Origin: Candidatus Arcticimaribacter sp. UBA7428
GTDB lineage: Bacteria; Bacteroidota; Bacteroidia; Flavobacteriales; Flavobacteriaceae
Direction: 5' to 3'
Length of the DNA: 37,874 nucleotides
Assembly (NCBI GenBank): GCA_002477625.1
Contig: DLQQ01000063.1
Coordinates: forward strand, 1 to 37,874
A model generated the notes under the pieces. That model was not told where the DNA came from. It made no database searches and was given only the letters and a program-made list of their open reading frames with translations. Below, one piece after another: positions 8,333-16,784 of this stretch. The position numbers were made by a program, and so were the translations under genes. Positions within the stretch are counted from its first letter, which is position 1, and each line of letters opens with the position of its first letter.

Positions 8333-8878
8333 TTAGAATAGCCAAAACAATAGTCCAACGATAAGAATAAAGGGAAATAAAAACAGCAGCTGACTGAGGA
8401 AGCACCAAATTAAAAATTGGACCCATTGCATTACTCCCATGGAGGTGTGGGTACTTTTTTGAGTGATTTGTACTAAGTGGTCAAACTCCATCTTCATAAA
8501 ATCAGCTTCGTTAATCTTCAAGTCTATAATTCCAATATCATTCAGCCCTTTTTTAAAACCAAGGTATACCGCTTTTGGATAGATCCAAAGGCTGTATCCC
8601 ATAGCCCATAGACTAAAAAAACAAATTGGAAAATGCTTCCAAAGAACGGTAGAAATTTCCCACCCAGCTATAAAACCTTCACCTTTCCATGAGGTGTCGC
8701 AGTGGTTCAGCAGGTGTTGAATATCATGAATGTGGATGACATCTTTTCTGAATTGAGGATTGGGTAATTCCAGTTGTATTCCAAGAAAATCCAGTTCAAA
8801 GGTGTTTTTATCAATCCCACCCTTTTCTGGAATTCCATTTTCTTTATAAAAGTTGATTAAAAGTTTTTCTAGGGTCAT
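8333..8878 (-). CDS. Coq4-like membrane protein
   Basis: A 181-residue protein. Residues 51-67 carry His-Asp-x-x-His followed by eleven residues and Glu (H51, D52, H55, E67), the metal-ligand signature HDxxHx11E of the Coq4 family, which organises ubiquinone synthesis in other organisms. The N-terminal 80 residues are soluble. Two hydrophobic segments follow, at about 84-106 and 155-181, so the protein is probably membrane-anchored, which is not typical of classical Coq4. It is divergent from the HAD phosphatase gene and lies upstream of the isomerase gene on the same strand, 70 bases away. Flavobacteria normally use menaquinone, so the role may differ. I recognise the motif but not a closer homologue. 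Confidence 0.65.
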   Translation of the reverse strand: MTLEKLLINFYKENGIPEKGGIDKNTFELDFLGIQLELPNPQFRKDVIHIHDIQHLLNHCDTSWKGEGFIAGWEISTVLWKHFPICFFSLWAMGYSLWIYPKAVYLGFKKGLNDIGIIDLKINEADFMKMEFDHLVQITQKSTHTSMGVMQWVQFLIWCFLSQLLFLFPFILIVGLLFWLF

Positions 8879-9013
8879 AAGAGAGATTTAGGGGTTATCC
8901 ATGACATAGAACAGATTTGGAGCTGATACAAATCAAATACACTAAAAATCAATCAACTATAAAAAATAAAAAGGGGACAGCAACAAAGTGCTTTCCAGTA
9001 AATAGATTCGATG

Positions 9014-9021
9014 TATCTTTA
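9014..9021 (+). promoter_or_regulatory. Candidate -7 box (TATCTTTA) for the HAD phosphatase gene
   Basis: TATCTTTA matches TAnnTTTG except the last base and sits 18 bases before the ATG at 9040. No TTG is found at the proper distance upstream. It supports the shorter start for the downstream gene, because the frame upstream of 9040 would overlap the box. Confidence 0.4.
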
Positions 9022-9039
9022 AAGTCAAATACTAAATTC

Positions 9040-9849
9040 ATGGAGTGTAAGCTCATCTGTTCCGACATCGACGGAACCCTTTTGGACGTCAATCGTCGGC
9101 TTTCTGCTGAAACTAGAGCAGCTGTAAGACGCATCAGTCCAGACATTCCTTTCCTTCTCATTTCTTCGCGTATGCCAAAATCCATGCGGCTACTTCAGAC
9201 GGAGCTACAAACAGAGGGATTGCCCTTGATCGCTTATAACGGAGCGTTAATTCTCGGTTCTGAAGGCCAGGTGTTGCAAAGTACAGTTATACCTTTTTCG
9301 ACAATGCATGAAATCTGCACCCAACAACCCAATTTGGATATCCATTTCAGTTTGTATAATCAAGAAGAATGGGTGGTTCCTGCATTGGATTTTTGGGCCA
9401 AACGCGAGCAGAACAATACACGTGTAGCGCCAGAGGTTCGTCCCTTGGAGCAAACGCTAGCCTTATGGAAAGAAAGAGACCAAGGAGCTCACAAAATCAT
9501 GGCCATGGGAGAAGCTGCTGGTTTAGATCAACTGGAACAATATATTACCAAATACTTTTCGGATCAGATACATGCCTATCGTTCTAAAGACACCTATTTG
9601 GAAATTTCAAGCAAGGAGCTAGACAAGGCATCAGCACTCGATTATCTATTATCGGTAGTATATCCTGATTTGGATATGGAAGACGTGATGGCTTTTGGAG
9701 ATAATTATAACGACCAAACCCTCTTGGAACAAGTGGGTCGGGGTGTTGCAGTGGCCAATGCCAAACCTGAAATCTTAGCAGCTACGCCTTTTCACACCGT
9801 ATCCAATCACGATCATGGAGTAGCAGCAGCTATCGATCAATACTGCTAA
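9040..9849 (+). CDS. Cof-type HAD family phosphatase
   Basis: The ATG at 9040 gives a 269-residue protein that begins MECKLICSDIDGTLLD, where the first Asp of DIDGT is the HAD nucleophile. The frame extends 41 codons upstream, but that stretch is not family-like and covers the promoter. A cap domain of type C2 fits between motifs II (LLISSR) and IV. Motif III/IV is visible as KELDKASALDYLL and MAFGDNYND, and the end is of the usual VAVANAKPEI type. Such enzymes dephosphorylate sugar phosphates or flavin precursors in the cytoplasm; the exact substrate cannot be told. The last four bases overlap the 3' end of the convergent EamA gene. Confidence 0.9.
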   Translation: MECKLICSDIDGTLLDVNRRLSAETRAAVRRISPDIPFLLISSRMPKSMRLLQTELQTEGLPLIAYNGALILGSEGQVLQSTVIPFSTMHEICTQQPNLDIHFSLYNQEEWVVPALDFWAKREQNNTRVAPEVRPLEQTLALWKERDQGAHKIMAMGEAAGLDQLEQYITKYFSDQIHAYRSKDTYLEISSKELDKASALDYLLSVVYPDLDMEDVMAFGDNYNDQTLLEQVGRGVAVANAKPEILAATPFHTVSNHDHGVAAAIDQYC

Positions 9850-10736
9850 GCTTCTTTTTTCTTTTGGGTAACTAAATAAACTCCTGTAAAGACTAAAGCA
9901 GTCGCCAGTCCTTTGATGAGATCCAGCTGATCATTCCCCGTATAGGTCGCAAAAAGGATTCCCATCAGCGGTTGTAAGTAAACAAAGGCACCCACGGTTG
10001 TAGGAGAGAGGGTTCGCAGCGCATATACATTGAATAAATAAGCAAAAAAGGTGGTTCCCACAACCACAAATACCATGCGCCAAATGGCTTCTAAAGGAAG
10101 ACTCGTCCATTCTACTGCTGTGAATTCGGAAAAGGTTAAGGGGAGGTTGAGGATCACACCACCCAGGAACATCCATTTCATTAAAGTAATGGTGGTATAT
10201 TTTTGAGTCATTGGTTTGATGAGTACCAGATAGGTTCCATAACACATTGCATTTACAAACATCATGATATTCCCTAGGGGAATGTTGGGTGTATTCAGCG
10301 TGTAATCACTTCGTTGTAGGATGAGTAAAATCGCACCCCCAAAACCCATTAAAATCCCAAAGCCTTTTGTTGTAGTAATTTTTTCTTTTAAAAATATAGC
10401 CGATAGAATCATCACCATAATGGGTGTAAGGGTGACAATAACCGAACTGTTGATCGGGGTTGAAAGACTGAGGCCTTTGATGAACATCAGCATGTTGATG
10501 CACATGCCAAAAAGAGTTGCAATTCCGATTCGAAAGAGATCCTTACGATCAATTTTTTCATTTGGATAGGCAAAACTGATGATCCAAAACAAAACAGCAG
10601 CTCCTACTACACGAAGCATCACCAAGCCAAAGGCCCCAATATATTCTGGCATGATGACCTTAGCAATGGTATGGTTTAAGCCGTAAATGGTTGTAGCACT
10701 AAAAGCAGCTAAAAGGGCTAAGACTCTTTTATTCAT
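9846..10736 (-). CDS. DMT-superfamily EamA-type transporter
   Basis: I place the start at the ATG at 10736 (MNKRVLALLAAFSATTIYG), giving 296 residues. An upstream in-frame ATG at 10793 would lie deep in the previous gene. About ten hydrophobic helices arranged as two EamA repeats are visible, with repeat starts near LNHTIAKVIMPEYIGA and LGNIMMFVNAMCYG. A short basic tail (TQKKKEA) ends the protein. The family exports amino acids or other metabolites; the substrate is unknown. It overlaps the upstream ArsC-like gene by 8 bases, implying translational coupling, and its stop overlaps that of the convergent HAD gene. Confidence 0.9.
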   Translation of the reverse strand: MNKRVLALLAAFSATTIYGLNHTIAKVIMPEYIGAFGLVMLRVVGAAVLFWIISFAYPNEKIDRKDLFRIGIATLFGMCINMLMFIKGLSLSTPINSSVIVTLTPIMVMILSAIFLKEKITTTKGFGILMGFGGAILLILQRSDYTLNTPNIPLGNIMMFVNAMCYGTYLVLIKPMTQKYTTITLMKWMFLGGVILNLPLTFSEFTAVEWTSLPLEAIWRMVFVVVGTTFFAYLFNVYALRTLSPTTVGAFVYLQPLMGILFATYTGNDQLDLIKGLATALVFTGVYLVTQKKKEA

Positions 10737-11082
10737 GGAGTACTTTTTCTGCAGCAGCGATCGTAGCTGGAGCATTGCCAATGAAAAGTTCATCTTGGTA
10801 GATCAGTACTGGACGCTTTAAAAAAGAATAATGTTCAAGTAAAAGATCCCGCATGTTTTCTTCCGAAAGCGCACTTGCCTTTAATCCGCGTTTCCTTAGC
10901 AATTGCGCCCGACTATTGAAGAGAGCAGCATAGGAATTCGTTTTTAAAAATAAAGCCGCAAGCTGCTCTGAACTGAGCGGGTTTTCTTTGATGTTGATCA
11001 GACTAACAGAATCGGGAAGATCCAATGTTTTTTGGATGCGTCTACACGTATCACAACTTTTTAAATAGTAAAAAATATCCAT
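10729..11082 (-). CDS. ArsC/Spx-like thioredoxin-fold protein
   Basis: The ATG at 11082 gives MDIFYYLKSCDTCRRIQK, 117 residues, the usual length of the family; the frame extends ten codons further, but these are not family-like. The CxxC-type motif C-D-T-C at residues 10-13 and the later R-x-P segment (LKRPVLIYQDELFIG) are characteristic of arsenate-reductase-like proteins. Flavobacterial members are often only distantly related to true ArsC, so arsenate reduction is not certain; a thiol-redox or regulatory role is equally possible. It is co-directional with, and overlaps, the EamA transporter gene. Confidence 0.85.
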   Translation of the reverse strand: MDIFYYLKSCDTCRRIQKTLDLPDSVSLINIKENPLSSEQLAALFLKTNSYAALFNSRAQLLRKRGLKASALSEENMRDLLLEHYSFLKRPVLIYQDELFIGNAPATIAAAEKVLHE

Positions 11083-11190
11083 GCTTAAAGTTCTATGAAC
11101 AAAGAAAATCAATTTTTGTTAAAAGCATTAAAATTATGGAGAAATCCTTTGAATCCCCTACCTTTGGACTGCTGATTATCCTTTTTATTG

Positions 11191-12342
11191 ATGAAAAAGA
11201 AATTCCGTTTTAATACCAAAACCATTCATGGGGGACAGGCACCTGATCCGGCTTATGGCGCAGTAATGCCCCCCATATATCAAACCACTACCTACGCTCA
11301 AACTACCCCAGGCGGTCATCAAGGTTTTGAATACAGCAGAACCCACAACCCAACCCGACAAGCTTTAGAAAAAGCATTGGCTAGTATTGAAAACGGAAAA
11401 CACGGCTTGGCTTTTGGTTCCGGTTTAGCAGCTATCGATGCTGTTTTGAAATTGTTAAAACCGGGGGATGAGGTAATTTCTACCAACGATTTATACGGCG
11501 GATCTTATCGCTTGTTTACCAATATATTTGAAGGGTTTGGGATTAAATTTCACTTTGTCGGGATGGACAACGTTCAGCGGGTCGAAAATTCCATCAATAC
11601 CAATACACGTTTGGTTTGGGTAGAGACTCCAACCAATCCAATGATGAATGTGATCGACATCAAAGCGGTTGCCCAAATCACACAAAAGCATAACCTCATT
11701 TTAGCAGTCGACAATACTTTTGCTTCTCCCTACCTCCAACAACCTTTGGACTTTGGTGCAGATATCGTAATGCATTCTGCTACTAAATATATTGGTGGTC
11801 ATAGCGATGTTGTACTTGGTGCTTTGATAGTAAACGACGCTGATCTTGCTAAACGGCTATCCTTTATTCAAAATGCAAGCGGTGCAATCTGCGGGCCTAT
11901 GGATAGTTTTTTAACCCTCCGCGGGATTAAAACCCTTCATGTACGGATGCAACGCCATTCCGAAAACGGAAGAGCAGTAGCCGAATATTTAAACCAACAT
12001 CCCAAAATCGAAAAGGTATATTGGCCCGGTTTCGAAAACCATCCCAATCATAAAGTTGCCAAAGCGCAGATGAAAGATTTTGGCGGAATGCTTTCCTTTG
12101 CTCCCAAAGGAGCAGATTTTAATGCTGCCATAAAAATTATTGAAAATTTAAAAGTATTTACCCTTGCAGAATCTTTGGGTGGTGTTGAGAGTTTGGCGGG
12201 TCATCCGGCAAGCATGACCCATGCTTCAATTCCGAAGGTAGAACGTGAAAAAAGTGGTGTAGTAGATTCATTAATCCGACTCAGTGTTGGTATTGAAGAT
12301 GCTCAAGATTTAATTGATGATTTAGAACAGGCGATTGGATAA
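11191..12342 (+). CDS. Cystathionine gamma-synthase/lyase family PLP enzyme
   Basis: A 383-residue Cys/Met-metabolism PLP enzyme. I chose the ATG at 11191; a TTG three bases upstream is in frame but less likely. The PLP lysine is Lys199 in MHSATKYIGGHSDV. Other signatures are YSRTHNPTR (48-56), the phosphate-binding GSGLA (76-80) and VETPTNPM (144-151). The cytoplasmic enzyme either joins cysteine with an activated homoserine or splits cystathionine. Sequence reading alone does not separate synthase from gamma-lyase. It stands alone, divergent from the ArsC-like gene. Confidence 0.92.
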   Translation: MKKKFRFNTKTIHGGQAPDPAYGAVMPPIYQTTTYAQTTPGGHQGFEYSRTHNPTRQALEKALASIENGKHGLAFGSGLAAIDAVLKLLKPGDEVISTNDLYGGSYRLFTNIFEGFGIKFHFVGMDNVQRVENSINTNTRLVWVETPTNPMMNVIDIKAVAQITQKHNLILAVDNTFASPYLQQPLDFGADIVMHSATKYIGGHSDVVLGALIVNDADLAKRLSFIQNASGAICGPMDSFLTLRGIKTLHVRMQRHSENGRAVAEYLNQHPKIEKVYWPGFENHPNHKVAKAQMKDFGGMLSFAPKGADFNAAIKIIENLKVFTLAESLGGVESLAGHPASMTHASIPKVEREKSGVVDSLIRLSVGIEDAQDLIDDLEQAIG

Positions 12343-12361
12343 TCCCTTTTCTGTATCTTTA
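12335..12361 (+). promoter_or_regulatory. Promoter candidate for the lpxH-hflX pair
   Basis: TTG at 12335-12337, a 16-base spacer and TATCTTTA at 12354-12361 fit the flavobacterial pattern with a spacer one base short and one mismatch. It overlaps the 3' end of the upstream PLP enzyme gene and lies 17 bases before the ATG at 12379. Confidence 0.45.
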
Positions 12362-12378
12362 TATACTAACCCGTGTTT

Positions 12379-13137
12379 ATGAAACTTCCTCAGGGGAAAA
12401 AAATATACTTTGCTTCGGACAACCATCTGGGTGCTCCCACTGCAGAAAAGAGCGCTCCAAGAGAAGGCATTTTTGTTGCTTGGCTGAATCACATCCAGAA
12501 GGATGTGGAGGTTCTTTTTTTATTAGGGGATCTCTTTGATTTTTGGTTTGAGTACAAAACAGTTGTACCAAAAGGTTTTGTCCGTGTGCTCGGAAAGTTG
12601 GCAGAATTATCCGACCAGGGTGTTGAGATTCATTTTTTCACTGGGAATCACGACCTCTGGGTCCGTGATTACTTTCAGAATGAACTGGGATTCATTGTAC
12701 ATCACCAAGCCCAAGAATTTGTGATCAATGATAAAAAGTTTTTCATTGCGCATGGCGACGGTTTAGGGCCCAAAGACAAAGGGTATAAACGCATGAAAAA
12801 AATATTCAAAGCTCCTTTTTTTCAATGGCTTTTCCGTTGGATTCATCCCGATATCGGAATGCGTTTGGGGCAGTATTTGTCTGTAAAAAATAAAATGATC
12901 TCTGGTGATGAAGACGTGATCTTTTTGGGAGAAGATGAAGAATGGTTGGTTCAATATTGTCATAGAAAATTAGCTGAAGAGCAGCGCGACTTTTTTATCT
13001 TCGGACACCGACACTTACCCCTTGATCTTCCAATTGGAGCTGAAGCACGTTATGTAAATCTTGGGGATTGGATTACCCATTTCACCTTTGCCGAGTTTGA
13101 TGGAACACAATTAGTATTAAAAAAATGGGACCCCTAA
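12379..13137 (+). CDS. lpxH: UDP-2,3-diacylglucosamine diphosphatase (LpxH-type)
   Basis: A 252-residue calcineurin-like metallophosphoesterase. A GTG at 12373 is also in frame, but the ATG at 12379 gives the usual MKL start. Metal-ligand blocks appear in order: SDNHLG (13-18), GDLFDFWFE (50-58), GNHD (89-92), a HGDG block near 125 and GHRH near 210. The wording DLFDFWFEY and the length match the LpxH family, which cleaves UDP-2,3-diacylglucosamine at the inner face of the membrane in lipid A synthesis. It is followed four bases later by hflX. The family call is good; lipid A function is known for the family, not shown here. Confidence 0.87.
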   Translation: MKLPQGKKIYFASDNHLGAPTAEKSAPREGIFVAWLNHIQKDVEVLFLLGDLFDFWFEYKTVVPKGFVRVLGKLAELSDQGVEIHFFTGNHDLWVRDYFQNELGFIVHHQAQEFVINDKKFFIAHGDGLGPKDKGYKRMKKIFKAPFFQWLFRWIHPDIGMRLGQYLSVKNKMISGDEDVIFLGEDEEWLVQYCHRKLAEEQRDFFIFGHRHLPLDLPIGAEARYVNLGDWITHFTFAEFDGTQLVLKKWDP

Positions 13138-13141
13138 AAGA

Positions 13142-14350
13142 ATGATAGAAAAGAAAACACTTGATTTTGAAAAGACAGTTTTGGTGGGAGTGATTACCGC
13201 AAGACAAGATGAAGATCAAGCATTAGAATATTTAGCAGAACTCGCTTTTTTAGCACATACGGCTGGAGGTCAAGTCGTAAAGCAGTACACTCAAAAAATG
13301 ACACTTCCCAATCCCAAAACTTTTATTGGAAGCGGGAAGCTCAACGAAATTCAACTTTTTGTTTCTGAAAACGAAATTACAACTGTAGTTTTTGATGATG
13401 AATTATCACCAGCCCAACAGCGGAATGTCGAAGAGGTTTTGAAATGTAAAATCCTCGACCGTACTGGACTAATCCTTGATATTTTTGCACAGCGAGCTCA
13501 AACAAGTTATGCTCGAAATCAGGTAGAATTAGCACAGTATCAATATTTATTACCACGACTGAAAGGCCTTTGGACGCATTTAGAGCGTCAAAAAGGAGGA
13601 ATTGGAATGCGTGGACCTGGAGAAACAGAGATTGAAACGGATCGCCGGATTGTCCGGGACAAGATCGCATTACTGAAAAAGAAATTATTGATCATCGACA
13701 AACAAATGTCGACTCAAAGAGGCAATCGAGGTGCCCTCGTTCGGGTTGCTTTGGTGGGATATACCAATGTGGGCAAATCGACCCTAATGAATGCGATCGC
13801 TAAAAGTGAGGTCTTTGCTGAAAATAAATTATTTGCCACCTTAGACACCACAGTTCGTAAAGTGGTTATTGGGAATTTACCTTTTCTGTTGAGTGATACC
13901 GTAGGATTTATCCGCAAGTTACCTACTCAATTGGTTGAATCTTTTAAAAGTACTTTAGATGAGGTACAGGAGGCGGACTTACTTCTTCACGTTGTCGATA
14001 TCTCACACGCCAATTTTGAAGATCACATTGCTTCGGTAAATTTGATACTTACAGAAATAAAAAGTCAAGACAAGCCCACGATTATGGTTTTCAATAAAAT
14101 TGACGCCTACGAACCGCTGGTTATTGAACCAGATGATTTGGTTACTGAAAGAACAAAACGACACAACACTTTGGCCGAATGGGAACAAACTTGGATGGCA
14201 CAAATGAATGGCAACGCCCTTTTTATTTCTGCTACTAAAAAAGAAAATATTGTACATTTTAGAAAACAAGTTTATGCTGCAATTCGCGACATACACGTAA
14301 CCCGTTTCCCTTATAATAATTTCCTATACCCCGAAGGCTTAGAAGAATAG
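13142..14350 (+). CDS. hflX: GTPase HflX
   Basis: A 402-residue ribosome-associated GTPase. The N-terminal HflX domain covers roughly residues 10-190, with the family signature GGIGMRGPGETEIETDRR at 152-169. The G domain follows: P-loop GYTNVGKS (206-213), DTVGFIRKLP as the G3 region and FNKID as G4. HflX splits stalled or stressed 70S ribosomes in other bacteria. The ATG at 13142 is four bases after the lpxH stop, so they are likely co-transcribed. Confidence 0.96.
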   Translation: MIEKKTLDFEKTVLVGVITARQDEDQALEYLAELAFLAHTAGGQVVKQYTQKMTLPNPKTFIGSGKLNEIQLFVSENEITTVVFDDELSPAQQRNVEEVLKCKILDRTGLILDIFAQRAQTSYARNQVELAQYQYLLPRLKGLWTHLERQKGGIGMRGPGETEIETDRRIVRDKIALLKKKLLIIDKQMSTQRGNRGALVRVALVGYTNVGKSTLMNAIAKSEVFAENKLFATLDTTVRKVVIGNLPFLLSDTVGFIRKLPTQLVESFKSTLDEVQEADLLLHVVDISHANFEDHIASVNLILTEIKSQDKPTIMVFNKIDAYEPLVIEPDDLVTERTKRHNTLAEWEQTWMAQMNGNALFISATKKENIVHFRKQVYAAIRDIHVTRFPYNNFLYPEGLEE

Positions 14351-14359
14351 TAGTTTTTG

Positions 14360-14367
14360 TAGTTTTA
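14360..14367 (+). promoter_or_regulatory. Candidate -7 box (TAGTTTTA) for the lipoprotein esterase gene
   Basis: TAGTTTTA fits TAnnTTTG except the last base and lies 17 bases before the ATG at 14385. No TTG is seen at the proper upstream distance. Confidence 0.3.
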
Positions 14368-14384
14368 CTTAAAACAGCTCCATT

Positions 14385-15326
14385 ATGAAAAAAATCAACC
14401 TTATTTTCTCATTGTTTTTGATCTTTAGTTGTGGATCAGATGACAGTGATTTAGTAGTATCCTATCAGGAACGCGCTATAACCGCTCTAAACCAAAGCCC
14501 AGAAACGAATCCTTTAGAAGATTCTTCTTTGTTTTTTAGCGATCTTTCCTACGGGACAGCAGAACGGAATACCTATGATATTCTTTTACCAAAAGATGGT
14601 GCTTCAATTGGAGTAGTTATTTTTTTTCACGGGGGAAGTTTTTTGTTTAACGATAAAAGCGACACCTATGAAGCTCCTTTTGATGACATCATCAAAAACT
14701 TGATATCCCAAAAAGTGGCCATAGTAAATGCCAATTACAGTTATTTGACCAGTACTAACAGTTCAGGGGTTTTAACATCGCTATCAGATGGAACCTTACT
14801 GTTGAATCATATCCGATCGCTCGCTTCTAGTTTGGATATTGATACCAATAAAATAATTCTGGGAGGAGCTTCATCTGGTGCAGGAATAGCCCTGTGGAAT
14901 GGATTACAAGCCGAAAATAACGCCGGCGTTCTTGGGATTGTTGCTATAGAAACACAGAGTACGTATAACCTCTACAAATGGGAATCCTTGTTTATGGACC
15001 TAAGTATCGATACAATTACCCAAAGTAGTACGGAATTTCAAACGCTTTTTTCTCTTTTTTATGGAGGTGTAGTACCAACTCAAGAGCAGTTAGATACAGT
15101 AGATTTTATCAATTTCATCGATTCCACCGACCCTGATTTATACCTTTTTAATACAGCAGGAAACACTTTCTTAAATGAAGACGGTTCAGTCGATTTAAAC
15201 GTTTTATATCACAGCAGAATCCATACGGATGCGTTGCGGGGGAAAGCGATAGCAGAAGAATTGGAAAACAGTGGAGGCTACCAAGAAACTCCAGATGCTT
15301 TTGTTTTACGTATTTTGATGAAATAA
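14385..15326 (+). CDS. Lipoprotein alpha/beta-hydrolase (esterase/lipase-like)
   Basis: A 313-residue protein beginning MKKINLIFSLFLIFSCGSD, a lipoprotein signal with Cys16. The alpha/beta-hydrolase core shows the oxyanion segment HGGS (82-85) and the nucleophile elbow G-A-S-S-G with Ser163. The catalytic His is probably in YHSRIHTDALRG near the C-terminus. This pattern is that of carboxylesterases of the hormone-sensitive lipase/BD-FAE-like group. It should act at the cell surface or periplasm on acylated substrates. It stands directly before the remnant region that starts at 15336. Confidence 0.82.
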   Translation: MKKINLIFSLFLIFSCGSDDSDLVVSYQERAITALNQSPETNPLEDSSLFFSDLSYGTAERNTYDILLPKDGASIGVVIFFHGGSFLFNDKSDTYEAPFDDIIKNLISQKVAIVNANYSYLTSTNSSGVLTSLSDGTLLLNHIRSLASSLDIDTNKIILGGASSGAGIALWNGLQAENNAGVLGIVAIETQSTYNLYKWESLFMDLSIDTITQSSTEFQTLFSLFYGGVVPTQEQLDTVDFINFIDSTDPDLYLFNTAGNTFLNEDGSVDLNVLYHSRIHTDALRGKAIAEELENSGGYQETPDAFVLRILMK

Positions 15327-15335
15327 ATTATTCCT

Positions 15336-15416
15336 CTAGTTTTCTGCCACTAACAGATACACCGGAAAGTGATCGGAATAACCCTTCAATTGGCTTCCTT
15401 TGTTGGCTCGAATTGC
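15336..15416 (-). pseudogene. 3' remnant of an endonuclease/exonuclease/phosphatase-family gene
   Basis: On the minus strand about 27 codons are left before the TAG stop (complement of 15336-15338). The end GYSDHFPVYLLVAEN matches the C-terminal SDHxPV signature of secreted DNase I-like (endonuclease/exonuclease/phosphatase) proteins. There is no 5' part and no start. It ends where the opposite-strand remnant begins, at about 15412-15416. The match to the conserved catalytic S-D-H motif is good, but the fragment is very short. Confidence 0.6.
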
Positions 15417-15576
15417 TACCGAAGAGGATGATGCTCAAATATTTGTAGATTCTGGAGATTTGAGCTTAAATTTTTATGGGAATACCTTGTATTTCGCCTT
15501 TAAATACGTGGGAAGTGGAAAAACTGCTCAAGACGGTACCTTTGAATTAGATGATTTTCGTACTTTTGAAATATAA
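15412..15576 (+). pseudogene. 3' remnant of a secreted choice-of-anchor/DUF5689-like protein gene
   Basis: About 54 codons in frame down to TAA at 15574-15576. The end reads YFAFKYVGSGKTAQDGTFEL followed by D-D-F-R-T-F, the typical last beta strands of choice-of-anchor J type lectin-like domains in flavobacterial surface proteins. There is no start codon or signal peptide. In relatives such genes often lie beside secreted nucleases, which agrees with the opposite-strand remnant. Between 15577 and 15647 only a weak 24-codon ORF (15597-15671) overlapping the next gene is seen. Confidence 0.55.
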
Positions 15577-15647
15577 ACCCCAAAATTTATAACACTATGT
15601 CTTACATTATCAAAAAAGTATTAACGGTTATTGTAGAGTTGATCAAC

Positions 15648-16784
15648 CTAATTATACTTAATTTTTCTTAAAACCCTTTGCGTGTCTTTATAGGTTTGGT
15701 AGAGTTTGGTACTCTTGCTTTTGAACAGCATCCGTGTGCGTTCTAACTCTTCTTTTGCGTTTGGAATTCCGAAGAGAAGGCAAATCATATAAAGGGAACA
15801 TATCTGATATTGTTCTTGTTCTTCCTTTTCATTCAATTGTTTTTCATTTTTGATTTTATCAACCAAAATTTGAGTAGCATTCATGAGGTGGTGGAGTGTT
15901 TTTTTGTCCCAGTTCGGAAGTTTAAACAACAACTTTGAATGGATGGAGTAGTTTCCGTTTTCTTCAAAACAAATACGGACTTCTTCCAAGGGATAAAATT
16001 TAAATGCTCCATTGATTCCAAGCTCAATATATTCGGTAATGATAAATTCATTTTCAGTAAATGAAATTTCAACTTCATCGAGATTAGAATAAAATAACTT
16101 GACTTGCTCGTTGATCAATTCAATATCAACTCGAGAATAAAAAGTTGTGCCTTTAACTTGTTTTTCAAGACCAGACCAGCATACCACAAAGAGTTCCTTG
16201 AATACTTTGTATTGAGCCATCAATCCCCCTTGATGCCTGTTGATGAAATCCATTACGCCATCTAACGTTAGTTTGATGTTGTTTTGCGCATGATTTTCTA
16301 GCGCATTAACTACAGCATTATTGTCTTCTAAATTACTGATTGCTTTGGTGTGGGGTACCGACATACTACCTTCTCTCAAAAACTGCATTCCTTTTTTATA
16401 CTTCCAAATATTTTTCTGAAGCTTTGCTGGCTTATTGTTTGGGCGAATGGTAACCAAACCCACTACTTTTCCTTCATTTAAGTGTGGAAAGGGGATGTTT
16501 TCATAGAGGACTATGGGTGCAGGATTGAGATATGCATTGATGAGGTTTTGAATTTTACTGTCATCAAAAAAATCAACCCCAACAAGATCATTGTTTTCGT
16601 CTTCAACCCCAATAACGATGTACGAATTATTAGTCGGATTGGAGTTCGAAAGTGCACATACATGCTTGAGGAATTTGGCCTTTCCTTCTTTCCCCTCTAA
16701 ATTCAATTTCAACTTTTTGTCAAAAAAACTATTCTCATCGTTGTGAGCAAGTAGCGCTTTAACTAAAAGTCGTTTGTTGATCAT
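15648..16784 (-). CDS. AlbA_2/Schlafen-type putative DNA- or ATP-binding protein
   Basis: A 378-residue soluble protein. Residues about 20-150 fit the AlbA_2 (divergent AAA-4) domain: SNSNPTNNSYIVIGVEDENN gives the typical Y-I-V-x-G-V strand after an Asn/Pro-rich loop, and VGVDFFDDSKI follows. The rest is helical with a basic C-terminus (YQTYKDTQRVLRKIKYN). I do not recognise a specific function; related proteins are annotated as ATP-binding or transcriptional regulators, and Schlafen-like domains also occur in defence. The ATG overlaps the SDR gene stop by 4 bases, so it is the third gene of a small operon. Confidence 0.75.
   Translation of the reverse strand: MINKRLLVKALLAHNDENSFFDKKLKLNLEGKEGKAKFLKHVCALSNSNPTNNSYIVIGVEDENNDLVGVDFFDDSKIQNLINAYLNPAPIVLYENIPFPHLNEGKVVGLVTIRPNNKPAKLQKNIWKYKKGMQFLREGSMSVPHTKAISNLEDNNAVVNALENHAQNNIKLTLDGVMDFINRHQGGLMAQYKVFKELFVVCWSGLEKQVKGTTFYSRVDIELINEQVKLFYSNLDEVEISFTENEFIITEYIELGINGAFKFYPLEEVRICFEENGNYSIHSKLLFKLPNWDKKTLHHLMNATQILVDKIKNEKQLNEKEEQEQYQICSLYMICLLFGIPNAKEELERTRMLFKSKSTKLYQTYKDTQRVLRKIKYN

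Noticed and set aside
10737..10793. 19-codon N-terminal extension of the EamA transporter
   Set aside because: It lies fully inside the ArsC-like gene; the ATG at 10736 gives the normal first helix and an 8-base overlap.
15597..15671. 24-codon ORF MSYIIKKVLTVIVELINL... after the surface-protein remnant
   Set aside because: Very short, no ribosome site or promoter, overlaps the 3' end of the AlbA_2-type gene; no recognisable family.
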